Source of the DNA: Candidatus Aminicenantota bacterium
GTDB lineage: Bacteria; Acidobacteriota; Aminicenantia; Aminicenantales; Aminicenantaceae
Direction: 5' to 3'
DNA: 37,229 nucleotides
Assembly: GCA_021162615.1 (NCBI GenBank)
Contig: JAGGYH010000075.1
Coordinates: 1-37,229, forward strand
Shown here: piece by piece, positions 20,479 to 29,688 of the stretch
How positions within the stretch are numbered: the first letter of the stretch is position 1
How the letters are laid out: each line of letters starts with the position of its first letter
Notes under the pieces: generated by a model
What the model was told of the DNA's origin: nothing
Seen by the model: the letters and a program-made list of their open reading frames with translations, nothing else
Database searches by the model: none
Translations under genes and position numbers: made by a program

Positions 20479-21771
20479 TCAAGGATAAATACGATAGAGA
20501 AGCCTGGGAAAAGGAATGGTTTCTCGAATATGCTTGATGTTGCAGATCCAGGCTACAGTACGCTCAATACCGAGGCCGAAACCCGAATGAGGGACTGAAC
20601 CATATTTTCTTAAATCAAGATACCACGCATAGTCTTTTTCTGGAAGATTGTGTTCCTTTATCCTTTCCTTAAGCAGCTTTAAATCGTGAATCCTTTGCCC
20701 TCCGCCTATGATTTCTCCATACCCTTCAGAAGCAAGCACATCCAAACCCAATACAAGGTCGGGCCGTTTATCATCAGGCTGCATATAAAAGGCTTTGATT
20801 TTTGCGGGAAAATGAGTGATGCACACAGGTTGTTTGAATATCTTGGATATCAAAGTCTCTTCAGGAGCGCCGAAATCATCTCCGAAATCAAGTTTCCTGC
20901 CTTTCTCTTTCATTTTTTCAAGAACTTCCTCATAGGTGAGTTTCGGGAACGGTTTTTTTACTCCCTCAAGAGGTTTTGTGTCTCTCTCAAGTATTTCAAG
21001 CTCTGTTTTTTTGTTTTCCAGAACCCGCTCGATTATGTAGAGAACAAGATCCTCGCTTAATTTTTTTATATCATCCAGTTGAGCGAAAGCTATCTCCGGC
21101 TCTACCATCCAGAATTCAATCAAATGCCTTCTTGTTTTAGATTTCTCTGCCCTGAAAGTAGGCCCGAAACAATAGACCTTTCCAAAGGCCATGGCTGTGG
21201 CCTCGTTATAAAGCTGCCCGCTCTGGCTGAGATAAGCACTCTGGTCGAAATATTCTGTTTCAAAAAGAGTAGTGGTGCCTTCACAGGCACTTGGTGTGAG
21301 TATGGGAGTATCCATTAAACGGAAGCCTCTGTTGTCAAAAAAATCCCTTATGGCTTTTATGACTTCCGTTCTTATCTGGAGAACGGCATTCTGTTTACTT
21401 GACCTCAGCCAGAGATGTCTGTTCTTCATAAGAAAAGAGGTTCCGTGTTCTTTTGGAGTGATAGGATAGCTCTCTGCTATCTGTATGATATCAATGTCGC
21501 TGACACTGATTTCATAACCGCCCGGGGCTCTTTTGTCCTTTTTGACCTCACCCCTTATATGGAGAGATGACTCCTGATTCAGTTTGTCAAATTTTTCAAA
21601 AAGAGGGCTGTCTTTTTTGTTGCTGTAAATCATCCCCTGAACATATCCGGTTCCATCCCTGATGATTAAAAATCTTATCTTTCCGCTTGAACGCTTGTTA
21701 TACACCCAGCCTCTAATTTCTACACGTTGGTTCTCATGCTTTGGAAGGTCTTCAATATATACCCACTTCAT
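20479..21771 (-). CDS. asnS: Asparagine--tRNA ligase
   Basis: Class IIb aaRS: OB-fold N-terminus (VEIRGWVYNKRSSGKIRFLIIRDGTG), FRAEKSKTRRHLIEFWMVEPE, GLGIERTVAWICNIKHIRETIPFPR. Confidence 0.93.
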   Translation of the reverse strand: MKWVYIEDLPKHENQRVEIRGWVYNKRSSGKIRFLIIRDGTGYVQGMIYSNKKDSPLFEKFDKLNQESSLHIRGEVKKDKRAPGGYEISVSDIDIIQIAESYPITPKEHGTSFLMKNRHLWLRSSKQNAVLQIRTEVIKAIRDFFDNRGFRLMDTPILTPSACEGTTTLFETEYFDQSAYLSQSGQLYNEATAMAFGKVYCFGPTFRAEKSKTRRHLIEFWMVEPEIAFAQLDDIKKLSEDLVLYIIERVLENKKTELEILERDTKPLEGVKKPFPKLTYEEVLEKMKEKGRKLDFGDDFGAPEETLISKIFKQPVCITHFPAKIKAFYMQPDDKRPDLVLGLDVLASEGYGEIIGGGQRIHDLKLLKERIKEHNLPEKDYAWYLDLRKYGSVPHSGFGLGIERTVAWICNIKHIRETIPFPRLLYRIYP

Positions 21772-21886
21772 AATGGGAATGATTATAAAAGATATGAGTT
21801 AAAATGTCCATCCGTTTAAAGTTGCGGCCCTAGGCCTGCATGTTTTGAAATTTGAGTTGTTTGCCTGATTCATATAAAATTAATTT

Positions 21887-21902
21887 GACCTGACCTATTC
21901 AT
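21887..21902 (+). repeat. Short companion motif GACCTGACCTATTCAT
   Basis: Related sequences occur near 246-259, 9286-9301, 11759-11774 (reverse) and 25820-25844. Confidence 0.5.
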
Positions 21903-21916
21903 AAAAAATCTGCAGC

Positions 21917-21943
21917 AACCTCGACTTGTGGATAATCCAGGTT
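21917..21943 (+). repeat. 27-bp imperfect palindromic intergenic repeat, copy 3
   Basis: aacctcgacttgtggataatccaggtt, preceded by atctgcagc. Confidence 0.85.
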
Positions 21944-21952
21944 AAAAAGAAA

Positions 21953-22492
21953 ATGGCAGAGCCAAAATCATTTAAAAAAAGGAAATTGATCATAGGAATC
22001 ATGGCAGGGGAACCGGAAGTGTTTTCTATGGCCCAGGAAGAGCTTGGAAATCTTTTCGGCTCTATAGATATGGAAAGTAATTTCTTCCCTTTCACTTATA
22101 CAGACTATTATTCAAAACAAATGGGCGGGGCTTCTTTGATGAGGAAGTTCATAAGCTTTGATACTCTGGTAGATCCAGAAACATTGAGCGAAATTAAAAT
22201 AACCACTAACCGTATTGAGGAAAAAATAAGAATAGATCTTCAAAGCCCTCACCGTATTGTGAATATCGATCCCGGTGTTATCAATGATTCTTCATTGATA
22301 ATGGCTACGGTCAAAGATTTCGCCCACAGGATTCCCTTGCAAAAGGGGATATACGGACATCTTGAACTTTTATTTGGGAAAAATGAGGTAAGGATCCTTG
22401 ACTGGACTTATCCTGATTTTAGAAAAGAGACCTATCATTCGTTTTTCCTAGATGCAAGAAAGAAATATCTTGACCAGATCAAATATCAATAA
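21953..22492 (+). CDS. DUF4416 family protein
   Basis: MAEPKSFKKRKLIIGIMAG, FPFTYTDYYSKQMGGASLMRKFISF, NIDPGVINDSSLIMATVKDFAHRIPL, YHSFFLDARKKYL. The ORF-track start at 21926 is a TTG inside the repeat; ATG at 21953 is preferred. Confidence 0.8.
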   Translation: MAEPKSFKKRKLIIGIMAGEPEVFSMAQEELGNLFGSIDMESNFFPFTYTDYYSKQMGGASLMRKFISFDTLVDPETLSEIKITTNRIEEKIRIDLQSPHRIVNIDPGVINDSSLIMATVKDFAHRIPLQKGIYGHLELLFGKNEVRILDWTYPDFRKETYHSFFLDARKKYLDQIKYQ

Positions 22493-23637
22493 ACGGATCC
22501 GGCTGATATAGCCCTCAAGTTCTCAATGATTTTTGGAAGTTCTCTGAGTACGGTTTTGATTTCTTCTTCCGTGTTAAATCTGCCGATAGAAAACCGGATA
22601 GAGGATCGTGCCTGTTCCGGAGTGAGATGAATGGCGGTCAAGACATGAGAGACTTCCTCCGAATCCTCGCTGCAGGCCGAGCCTGTTGAAACAAAGATTC
22701 CTTCGGCAGCGAGGGCCAGAAGAACGGCCTCAGCTTCTAATTTGAGAAAAGAAAAGTTAACCGTTGTTTTTATACGCTCATTCTCTGAGCCGTTGAATTT
22801 AATATCAGGAATACTTGACTCAATTCCTTTTTTAAGTTGTTCCGCCAGGCCATCAAGTCTCTTCTTGTCTTTCTTTAAACGCTGGGAAGCTATCCGGGCC
22901 GCTTCTCCAAAGCCAATAATGCCGGCCGTGTTTTCAGTTCCAGCTCTCAATCTGCCTTCCTGATGGCCTCCGTGAATGAAGGGGCGTATTTCAGTGCCTT
23001 TTTTAATATACAGAGCTCCGATTCCCTTTGGACCATAGATTTTATGGGCAGATACAGACAGCAGGTCAACACCGAGTTTGTGAACATCGAATTTGGTTTT
23101 TCCGAAAGTCTGGACAGCATCGGAATGCACTAAAACATTTTTCTTTTTTGCTATATAAACAATGTCTTTTATTGGCTGCAGTGTGCCGATTTCATTGTTT
23201 GCGTGCATTATAGACACAAGTGCTGTTTTGTGTGTGACCTTTTTTTCAAGCACGTCCAAATCAACAGTACCGTATTCATCAACAGGGATGAAAGTTACTT
23301 TTTTCCCTGATTTTTCCAAATAAAGGGCTGTCTCAATCACTGCAGGATGCTCTATCGCAGAGGTGACAAACTCATCCTTTTCAGGATGAGCATCCATAAT
23401 ACCCTTTATGGCAAAATTATCTGATTCTGTACCGGATCCGGTAAAGATGATCTCACTTCTTTCAGCTCCCATTGCTTCAGCGATGTTCTCTCTTGCTTCG
23501 TTTATGGATTCTTTTGCATCTCTCCCGAGAGGATAAAGAGAAGAAGGATTTCCATACTGCTTTTCCAGGAAAACAGACATCTTCTCCCATACCTGAGGAT
23601 CGATTCTGGTTGTTGCGTTATTGTCAAGATAAATCAT
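22486..23637 (-). CDS. Cysteine desulfurase (NifS/IscS family)
   Basis: IYLDNNATTRIDPQV, HANNEIGTLQPI, SVSAHKIYGPKGIGALYIKKG, STGSACSEDSEEVSHVL. Confidence 0.93.
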   Translation of the reverse strand: MIYLDNNATTRIDPQVWEKMSVFLEKQYGNPSSLYPLGRDAKESINEARENIAEAMGAERSEIIFTGSGTESDNFAIKGIMDAHPEKDEFVTSAIEHPAVIETALYLEKSGKKVTFIPVDEYGTVDLDVLEKKVTHKTALVSIMHANNEIGTLQPIKDIVYIAKKKNVLVHSDAVQTFGKTKFDVHKLGVDLLSVSAHKIYGPKGIGALYIKKGTEIRPFIHGGHQEGRLRAGTENTAGIIGFGEAARIASQRLKKDKKRLDGLAEQLKKGIESSIPDIKFNGSENERIKTTVNFSFLKLEAEAVLLALAAEGIFVSTGSACSEDSEEVSHVLTAIHLTPEQARSSIRFSIGRFNTEEEIKTVLRELPKIIENLRAISAGSVY

Positions 23638-23661
23638 TGTTCTATCAATGGCTTAAATGGC

Positions 23662-24579
23662 CTATAAATATCTATCTTTGAGTATTTTAACCACTTCCAG
23701 TCCCGCTCTTCTCTGGCCTTCGGCACAGGCGGCTCCTATATGAGGCGTGGCTATAACATTCTGATGCTCGATGAGTTCGAAATTATCAGGAGGCTCCTTC
23801 TCATATACATCAATTGCAGCAGCCTTGACTTTGCCTTCATTAAGAGCTTTTAAAAGGGCCTTTTCATCGACAACGCCTCCACGGGCTGCATTCACTATCA
23901 CTACGCCCTGCTTCATCTTTGAGAACTCATCATCGCTTATAATATGCCTGGTGTCTTCAGTCAAAGGGAGATGCAGGGATATGACATCAGCTTTCTCTAA
24001 AAGCTCATCTAAAGAGACCTGCTTGACATCAAGGTCGGTTTTAATATCAACGATGTCATAAGCAATAGCTTTCATGCCAAAAGCGATCGCTCTTTGCGCC
24101 ACAGCAAGGCCTATCCTTCCGCTTCCTATGATGCCCAGTGTCTTCCCATACAGTTCACTGCCTTTCAGGGCCTTTTTCTCCCATTTGTGTTCCTTCATGG
24201 ACAGATTTCCTCTTCCATGCTGACGTACAGCCCCTAACATCAATCCGAAAGTATGTTCAGCTACGGAAATAGTCGTGGCCTTTGGAGTGTTGGCCACATC
24301 AATCCCTTTTTCCTTTGCAGCCGCGAGGTCGATGTTGTCCAGTCCGATACCCGCTCTGATAATAAGCTCCAAATTTGAAGCGGCATTGATAACGTTTCTT
24401 GTTATCTTAGTTGCGCTTCTCACAACAGCTGCATTAAAATCAGGTATTGTTTTTATAAGTTCTGTCTCATCCATTCCTGTTTTTACAGTCACGTCAAAAT
24501 CGGACAGCGGCTTCAGCTCTTCCAAGGCATCCGGGTGCAAAGCATCACATATTAATACTTTTATTAATACTTTTTTCAT
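23662..24579 (-). CDS. serA: D-3-phosphoglycerate dehydrogenase, short form without ACT domain
   Basis: RAGIGLDNIDLAAAKEKGIDVANTP, LGIIGSGRIGLAVAQRA, NAARGGVVDEKALLKAL, TPHIGAACAEGQRRAG; 305 aa. Confidence 0.9.
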   Translation of the reverse strand: MKKVLIKVLICDALHPDALEELKPLSDFDVTVKTGMDETELIKTIPDFNAAVVRSATKITRNVINAASNLELIIRAGIGLDNIDLAAAKEKGIDVANTPKATTISVAEHTFGLMLGAVRQHGRGNLSMKEHKWEKKALKGSELYGKTLGIIGSGRIGLAVAQRAIAFGMKAIAYDIVDIKTDLDVKQVSLDELLEKADVISLHLPLTEDTRHIISDDEFSKMKQGVVIVNAARGGVVDEKALLKALNEGKVKAAAIDVYEKEPPDNFELIEHQNVIATPHIGAACAEGQRRAGLEVVKILKDRYL

Positions 24580-25724
24580 AATAAATCCTCCTCCTTTAAA
24601 ATCTTTTCAGCCGCTTTAAGGGACTCTCCAAATTCACATTTATATCCAAGATCGGAAAGAGTCATCTCAAGCGCTGATAAAGCGGTTATTATATCAAATC
24701 GGCTTATATATCCTAAATGAGAAATCCTAAAAAATTCCCCTTTATGAGGCGCCTGGGAACCGGCGATGTAGACTCCGTATTTACTGTGCATCGTATCTAT
24801 GATTTGGAATCCGTCTATTCCTTTGGGTGTTTTCACTGCCGTCAATACATTCCCTGGATTATCAGCCAGCAGTTCAAGTCCCAAAGCTGTCACTCCTGCC
24901 CTGGTTGCTTTCCCGAGTATTGTATGGTGCTCTATAAGCTTCTCAAGTCCGATCTCCATTATTATTTCCAAAGCCTTTTTTTGCTGGATGATAAGAGATA
25001 TGGCGGGTGAATAAGGAGAGGTTCGGTTCTTCAGGCTCTTTTTGGCAGATTTGGCATCAAAGTAATATTTGGGAAGCGAGGATTTTTCAACACAGGCCCA
25101 TGCCTTGGGACTGAAAGCTATGTACGAAAGTCCGGGGGGGATCATGAAAGCCTTTTGAGAGCCAGCGATCAAAACATCTATATTCCAGTCATCCATAGGG
25201 CAGGGAACAGCACCTATGCCTGATATACCATCAACCACAAGCAGCCCCCCTTTGTCTTTAATGACCTCGCTGTATCCTTTTATATCATAGACAGCTCCGG
25301 TAGAGGTCTCTGAAAGTGTGGTAAACACAGCTTTGAAGCCAGGCCTGATTGAAAGTTCGTCTCTGAGCTTTTCCTTTGGATAATCTTTTCCCCATTCGAT
25401 TTTTATGTCCCGTGTTTTCAGGCCGTATTCCCTGCAGATACAGGCCCATCTGTTTCCAAACTTCCCTCCGTTTAAAACTATCACTTCGTCTTCAGGGGAA
25501 AGTAAATTCACTACAGCGGCCTCCATGGCACCGGTTCCGGTTGAAGCAAGAATAAAAACATCTTCTTTTGTTTGAAACATATATTGCAGGCCGCGGGTGA
25601 CCTCCATAAAAACATGTGAAAATTCAGGTGTTCTATGATGGATTATCGGCTCAGCAGCAGCAGACAGAACGCTTTCAGGAATCGGAGTAGGTCCTGGAGA
25701 AATCAAATATTTCTTTTTTATCAT
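24576..25724 (-). CDS. Class V PLP aminotransferase (alanine/serine-glyoxylate type; candidate phosphoserine transaminase)
   Basis: SPGPTPIPESVLSAAAEPIIHHRTPEF, LASTGTGAMEAAVVNLL, DGISGIGAVPCPMDDWNIDVLIAGSQKAFMIPPGL. Conserved N-terminus begins at MIKKKYLIS (25724); the longest ORF extends to 25778 into the repeat, and an ATG near 25751 is also possible. Confidence 0.85.
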   Translation of the reverse strand: MIKKKYLISPGPTPIPESVLSAAAEPIIHHRTPEFSHVFMEVTRGLQYMFQTKEDVFILASTGTGAMEAAVVNLLSPEDEVIVLNGGKFGNRWACICREYGLKTRDIKIEWGKDYPKEKLRDELSIRPGFKAVFTTLSETSTGAVYDIKGYSEVIKDKGGLLVVDGISGIGAVPCPMDDWNIDVLIAGSQKAFMIPPGLSYIAFSPKAWACVEKSSLPKYYFDAKSAKKSLKNRTSPYSPAISLIIQQKKALEIIMEIGLEKLIEHHTILGKATRAGVTALGLELLADNPGNVLTAVKTPKGIDGFQIIDTMHSKYGVYIAGSQAPHKGEFFRISHLGYISRFDIITALSALEMTLSDLGYKCEFGESLKAAEKILKEEDLL

Positions 25725-25758
25725 GGAAGCCTGTTTACCTTTGTTTTGCATCTGCAGC

Positions 25759-25785
25759 GACCTCGACTTATTCATCATCCAGGCT
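25759..25785 (+). repeat. 27-bp imperfect palindromic intergenic repeat, copy 4 (terminal bases diverged)
   Basis: gacctcgacttattcatcatccaggct, preceded by gcatctgcagc. Confidence 0.8.
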
Positions 25786-25819
25786 TATTATATTGATTTT
25801 TATCGTTCAGGTAAACACT

Positions 25820-25844
25820 AACCTGACTCATTCATCATCCCGTT
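25820..25844 (+). repeat. Degenerate or variant copy of the intergenic repeat, close to copy 4
   Basis: aacctgactcattcatcatcccgtt shares AACCT, GACT and TTCATCATCC with the consensus. Confidence 0.6.
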
Positions 25845-25902
25845 AAATTTTTTTTGTTTATGTTTATGGAGTGCTGTGCTATTTTAAAAATAAAAAAGGA
25901 GA

Positions 25903-27231
25903 GTGAAAATGGGCAAAAGCCGAAGGCAGTTTTTTAAAGAAGTAGGGTTAGGTGTTGGGTCACTTGGGGTTTTCGGGCTGTTAAACAGAGATGCCCGGGC
26001 AGCACTTAATTCAAAAATCAAGGAGGTCAGAAATACTCCTGCAAAAAAAGTAGCTGAAGACGAGGACTTCTGGTTTTATGTCCAGCAGGCTTTTAATATT
26101 GACAGAAGTTTTATAAATCTCAACAATGGAGGAGTACATCCTGCTCCTAAAATCGTTATAGATGCGGTCAAAAGATACATGGATTTTTCAAATGGAGCCC
26201 CTGCCCATAATTCCTGGCGTATCCTGCGCCATCGAAAAGAGCTCATACGAAAGCGGCTGGCAGATACTTTTGGATGTTCGCCTGAAGAAATCGCTTTCAC
26301 AAGAAATGTGACAGAATCCATGCAGATCGCTCTTTTAGGATTGGAGCTCAAAAAGGGAGATGAAGTTTTAACTACGACTCATGACTACCCTTCCATGAAA
26401 AACGCTCTTTATCAGCGTCAGATGAGAGAAGGTATCAAGGTCAATATGTTTTCATTCCCGTACCCCCCAAAGAATCTTGGCGTTCTTACCGATCTTTTTG
26501 AGAAAAATATCACTCCGAAAACCAAACTCATCCTGTTGTGCCACATCACAAACCTTAGCGGGCAGATATTCCCTGTAAGAGATATATGCCGATTAGCTAA
26601 AAAACACGGAATAGAAGTCGTCATAGACGGAGCCCATTCATTCGGTCATTTTGTCTACAAACAAAAAGACCTTGAATGTGATATTTATGGAGCCAATCTT
26701 CATAAATGGATGATGGGTCCCATAGGAACAGGATTTCTCTATGTGAAAAAGGAAAAAATAAAAAAGATATGGCCTCTGTTTCCGGCTCCAGATCCTGACA
26801 GTGATGACATCAGAAAATTCGAACATGTAGGTACACAGCCGGAAGCACTCAAGCTTGCCCTCGGAGATGCCCTGACCTTTCATCACGGGATCGGAGGGAA
26901 AAGAAAAGAAGAAAGATTAAGATACCTGAGAAATTATTGGGCAAAAGAAATCGAACAGCTTCCCGGGGTTACAATTTTAACCTCTTATGATCCTGCACAA
27001 TCCTGCGGAATAGGAGCTTTTTCACTGGAGAGAGGAGACATAACAAAGCTTCAGCAGCAGCTTCTCGATAAACTCAAGGTCTATACCATCACGGTAGGCA
27101 TTCCATCTCCGCAAGAAGGAAAAGAAAACATAAAAGGAATGAGAGTGACTCCGAGTATTTACACCACTCTTGATGAGCTCGATATTTTCATAGATGGAGT
27201 CAAAAATTTCATAAAAACCGGTTCTGTATAA
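25903..27231 (+). CDS. Tat-exported class V PLP-dependent aminotransferase / isopenicillin-N-epimerase-like protein
   Basis: Twin-arginine signal KSRRQFFKEVGLGVGSLGVFGLL...ARA; FINLNNGGVHPAPKIV, TRNVTESMQIAL, VIDGAHSFGHF, YGANLHKWMMGPIGTGFLYV (PLP lysine). Confidence 0.88.
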   Translation: MKMGKSRRQFFKEVGLGVGSLGVFGLLNRDARAALNSKIKEVRNTPAKKVAEDEDFWFYVQQAFNIDRSFINLNNGGVHPAPKIVIDAVKRYMDFSNGAPAHNSWRILRHRKELIRKRLADTFGCSPEEIAFTRNVTESMQIALLGLELKKGDEVLTTTHDYPSMKNALYQRQMREGIKVNMFSFPYPPKNLGVLTDLFEKNITPKTKLILLCHITNLSGQIFPVRDICRLAKKHGIEVVIDGAHSFGHFVYKQKDLECDIYGANLHKWMMGPIGTGFLYVKKEKIKKIWPLFPAPDPDSDDIRKFEHVGTQPEALKLALGDALTFHHGIGGKRKEERLRYLRNYWAKEIEQLPGVTILTSYDPAQSCGIGAFSLERGDITKLQQQLLDKLKVYTITVGIPSPQEGKENIKGMRVTPSIYTTLDELDIFIDGVKNFIKTGSV

Positions 27232-27330
27232 GGTTTCTCTGTTTCTATTCGTGTGTTCGTTCCAGGCATTAAAGGAATAAATAAATTGATTTAAACCGAA
27301 AAAATACGTAAATTAATTTACAAAGAAAAT

Positions 27331-29688
27331 ATGAATAAAAAGCTTGCATGTATCTCTGTTTTTGTGATTGTGGTCACTTGTGTACTTACCCTTAATGCCG
27401 AAATATATTATCCATGGAAAAACGTATTCATAGGGGCCCTGGATGCCTCAAATTGGGCAGGGCTTGTCTTTGTTCCGGAGAGAAGAAATGCTTTTGCATT
27501 CAGAATTCGCGTCATAAAAGGAGATAAAGGGGCTGAAGGACCGGACCTCCAATATCTCATTTCAGAAGTAGGCCCTCAGGCTCCTGATGGTTTCTATGCA
27601 AGAATAAAAATAGATCTTGGTCTTGCCTTAGGCAGAGGAGATGAAACTCCCATTTTAAAAAAGCCTTCAAAAAAATCCAAAACACTCATACTGGAATGGT
27701 CCAGGAAGGATGAAAAAACGGTTGTAGGAAAGATCTTTGTCCCCAAGGGTGTGGAGATACAAATCATCCATTATTTCCCATGGGATACTGATGGAGAATA
27801 CTCTCTTTCAGAGGACGAAGAAATAAGCGGATCCAGTTCTCCTTTAAACAGCTATCATTATCTCTTTTGGTCCCATATAAAAGGAGAACCAGTCCGCTCG
27901 CCAGGAAAAGAAATGATTTTATCCTTTCCGTCTAAAAAGGGCAGAGAAATTTTTTTTACCGCTGGAGTGGGAGAGAATGTCCAAAATCTGAGAAACCGGC
28001 TGCTGAGTTATAAAAATACAAAAACCATAGAATCCATTCTAGATGAAGAGGAAAAAAGGTATGAGAAAAGGAGAATCAAAATACAAGGGCTTTATGAAGG
28101 GGTGGCGAGAGGCATAACAAACAATCTTTTCTGGATGACCCTTTATCAACCGGGGAAAAACAGGTACTACATACCGGCGGGAAGAAGATGGATCTATCCA
28201 AAGCCGGATGGGACACAAGACAATTGGACACTATTCGAATGGGATTCCTTTTTCAATGCGCTTCAAACCTCAATAGAAAGTGCAAAGCACTCAAAGGATA
28301 TCTTAGAGTCCGTTCTCCAGACCCAGTACCCGAACGGTAATATCCCTAACTGGAGGAGTGAATCGGGCGGAACGCCTGATCGTTCACAGCCTCCGGTCGG
28401 AGCCTATGTCGTGTATAAAATATTCCAAAAATTAGGAGATATAGACTTTCTTAAGTCATCTTATTCGAATTTAAAAAAGTGGCACTCTTTTTGGAAAGAT
28501 AAGAACAGCACAGGCATCCCAAGGAGAGACGGGAATCAGGACGGCCTTTTGGAATGGGGTTCAGATACGGAGCTGGTTTCAAAAGATCCTCCTTCATGGG
28601 AAGAAAACGTGATGGGAAGAAAGCGGGCTATGTGGGAATCAGGACAGGATGACCTTCCAAACTGGGATAAGACGTCCTTCATGGAACAAACAGGGACGTT
28701 GAATATGAACTGTGTTGACCTAAACTGCCTTTATGCTCTTGATGCTTTTTGTTTGGCTCAGATCGCAAATGTTCTCAAAATAAACCAGGAATATAAATTT
28801 TACATGAATGAATACAGGGAAATGAAATCTCTGATAAACCAGAGGCTCTGGAATGAAAGCGAGGGATTTTATTTTGACAGATACTGGAACGGGACTTTTT
28901 CCAAGCAGAAAGCCGCCTCTAACTTTTATCCGCTTATTGCTGGAATCCCTGATGGCAGCCAGGCAAAAAAGATGATAGCCCATTTACTTAATGAGAATGA
29001 ATTCTGGGGAGAACATATCATCCCGACTATTTCAAGGGATGACCCGGCATTTAATGACCAGCAGTACTGGAGAGGAGCTGTTTGGCCGCCTATAAATTAT
29101 TTAGTGTATCAGGGATTGAAAGCCTATGGATTTGATGCGGTTGCCGCGGAATTTGCGTGGAAAAGTTCGTCTTTATTTATGCGCACTTGGGAAAATTACC
29201 AGATATGCCCTGAAAATTTTGACTCAAGGTCTGGAGAGCCGGGTGGGAAGAGATTTCAAAGCTGGGGACCTTTACTTGCACTCATAGCCCTTGAAGAATA
29301 CATAGATTTCACTCCCTGGGAAGGATTCAGGTTCGGAATGCTGGGGACCGAGGTAAAAGGGGAGCTTTCCAGGATATATATTCAAGGAAGACATTATGAT
29401 TTGCTTGTAGCTCCTTCAAAGCTCGTGCTTGATGAGGAAGGCGAGAAAATCCTGATTCTGAACGGACCTGCTATAATAAGGCACTTCCTGTATTCAAAGA
29501 ATATCATTTCGTTTGAAATCAAGTCTCTAAAAAGCAGAAAAGCCATGGTGAATTTTTTAACCAAGGGAAAGTACCAGCTGACCATAGACGATCAGGCAGA
29601 AAAAATTTTCAAGGGAAAATCAATCAAATTTAAAATACCCGAAGGAGAACACTCTGTCCTTATCATGCTTTTAAACAGTCTGGATTAA
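27331..29688 (+). CDS. Secreted GH63-like (alpha,alpha)6-barrel glycoside hydrolase
   Basis: Signal peptide; DNWTLFEWDSFFNALQTS, PNGNIPNWRSESGGTPDRSQPP, MWESGQDDLPNWD, YWRGAVWPPINYLVYQGL, CPENFDSRSGEPGG. Confidence 0.8.
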   Translation: MNKKLACISVFVIVVTCVLTLNAEIYYPWKNVFIGALDASNWAGLVFVPERRNAFAFRIRVIKGDKGAEGPDLQYLISEVGPQAPDGFYARIKIDLGLALGRGDETPILKKPSKKSKTLILEWSRKDEKTVVGKIFVPKGVEIQIIHYFPWDTDGEYSLSEDEEISGSSSPLNSYHYLFWSHIKGEPVRSPGKEMILSFPSKKGREIFFTAGVGENVQNLRNRLLSYKNTKTIESILDEEEKRYEKRRIKIQGLYEGVARGITNNLFWMTLYQPGKNRYYIPAGRRWIYPKPDGTQDNWTLFEWDSFFNALQTSIESAKHSKDILESVLQTQYPNGNIPNWRSESGGTPDRSQPPVGAYVVYKIFQKLGDIDFLKSSYSNLKKWHSFWKDKNSTGIPRRDGNQDGLLEWGSDTELVSKDPPSWEENVMGRKRAMWESGQDDLPNWDKTSFMEQTGTLNMNCVDLNCLYALDAFCLAQIANVLKINQEYKFYMNEYREMKSLINQRLWNESEGFYFDRYWNGTFSKQKAASNFYPLIAGIPDGSQAKKMIAHLLNENEFWGEHIIPTISRDDPAFNDQQYWRGAVWPPINYLVYQGLKAYGFDAVAAEFAWKSSSLFMRTWENYQICPENFDSRSGEPGGKRFQSWGPLLALIALEEYIDFTPWEGFRFGMLGTEVKGELSRIYIQGRHYDLLVAPSKLVLDEEGEKILILNGPAIIRHFLYSKNIISFEIKSLKSRKAMVNFLTKGKYQLTIDDQAEKIFKGKSIKFKIPEGEHSVLIMLLNSLD

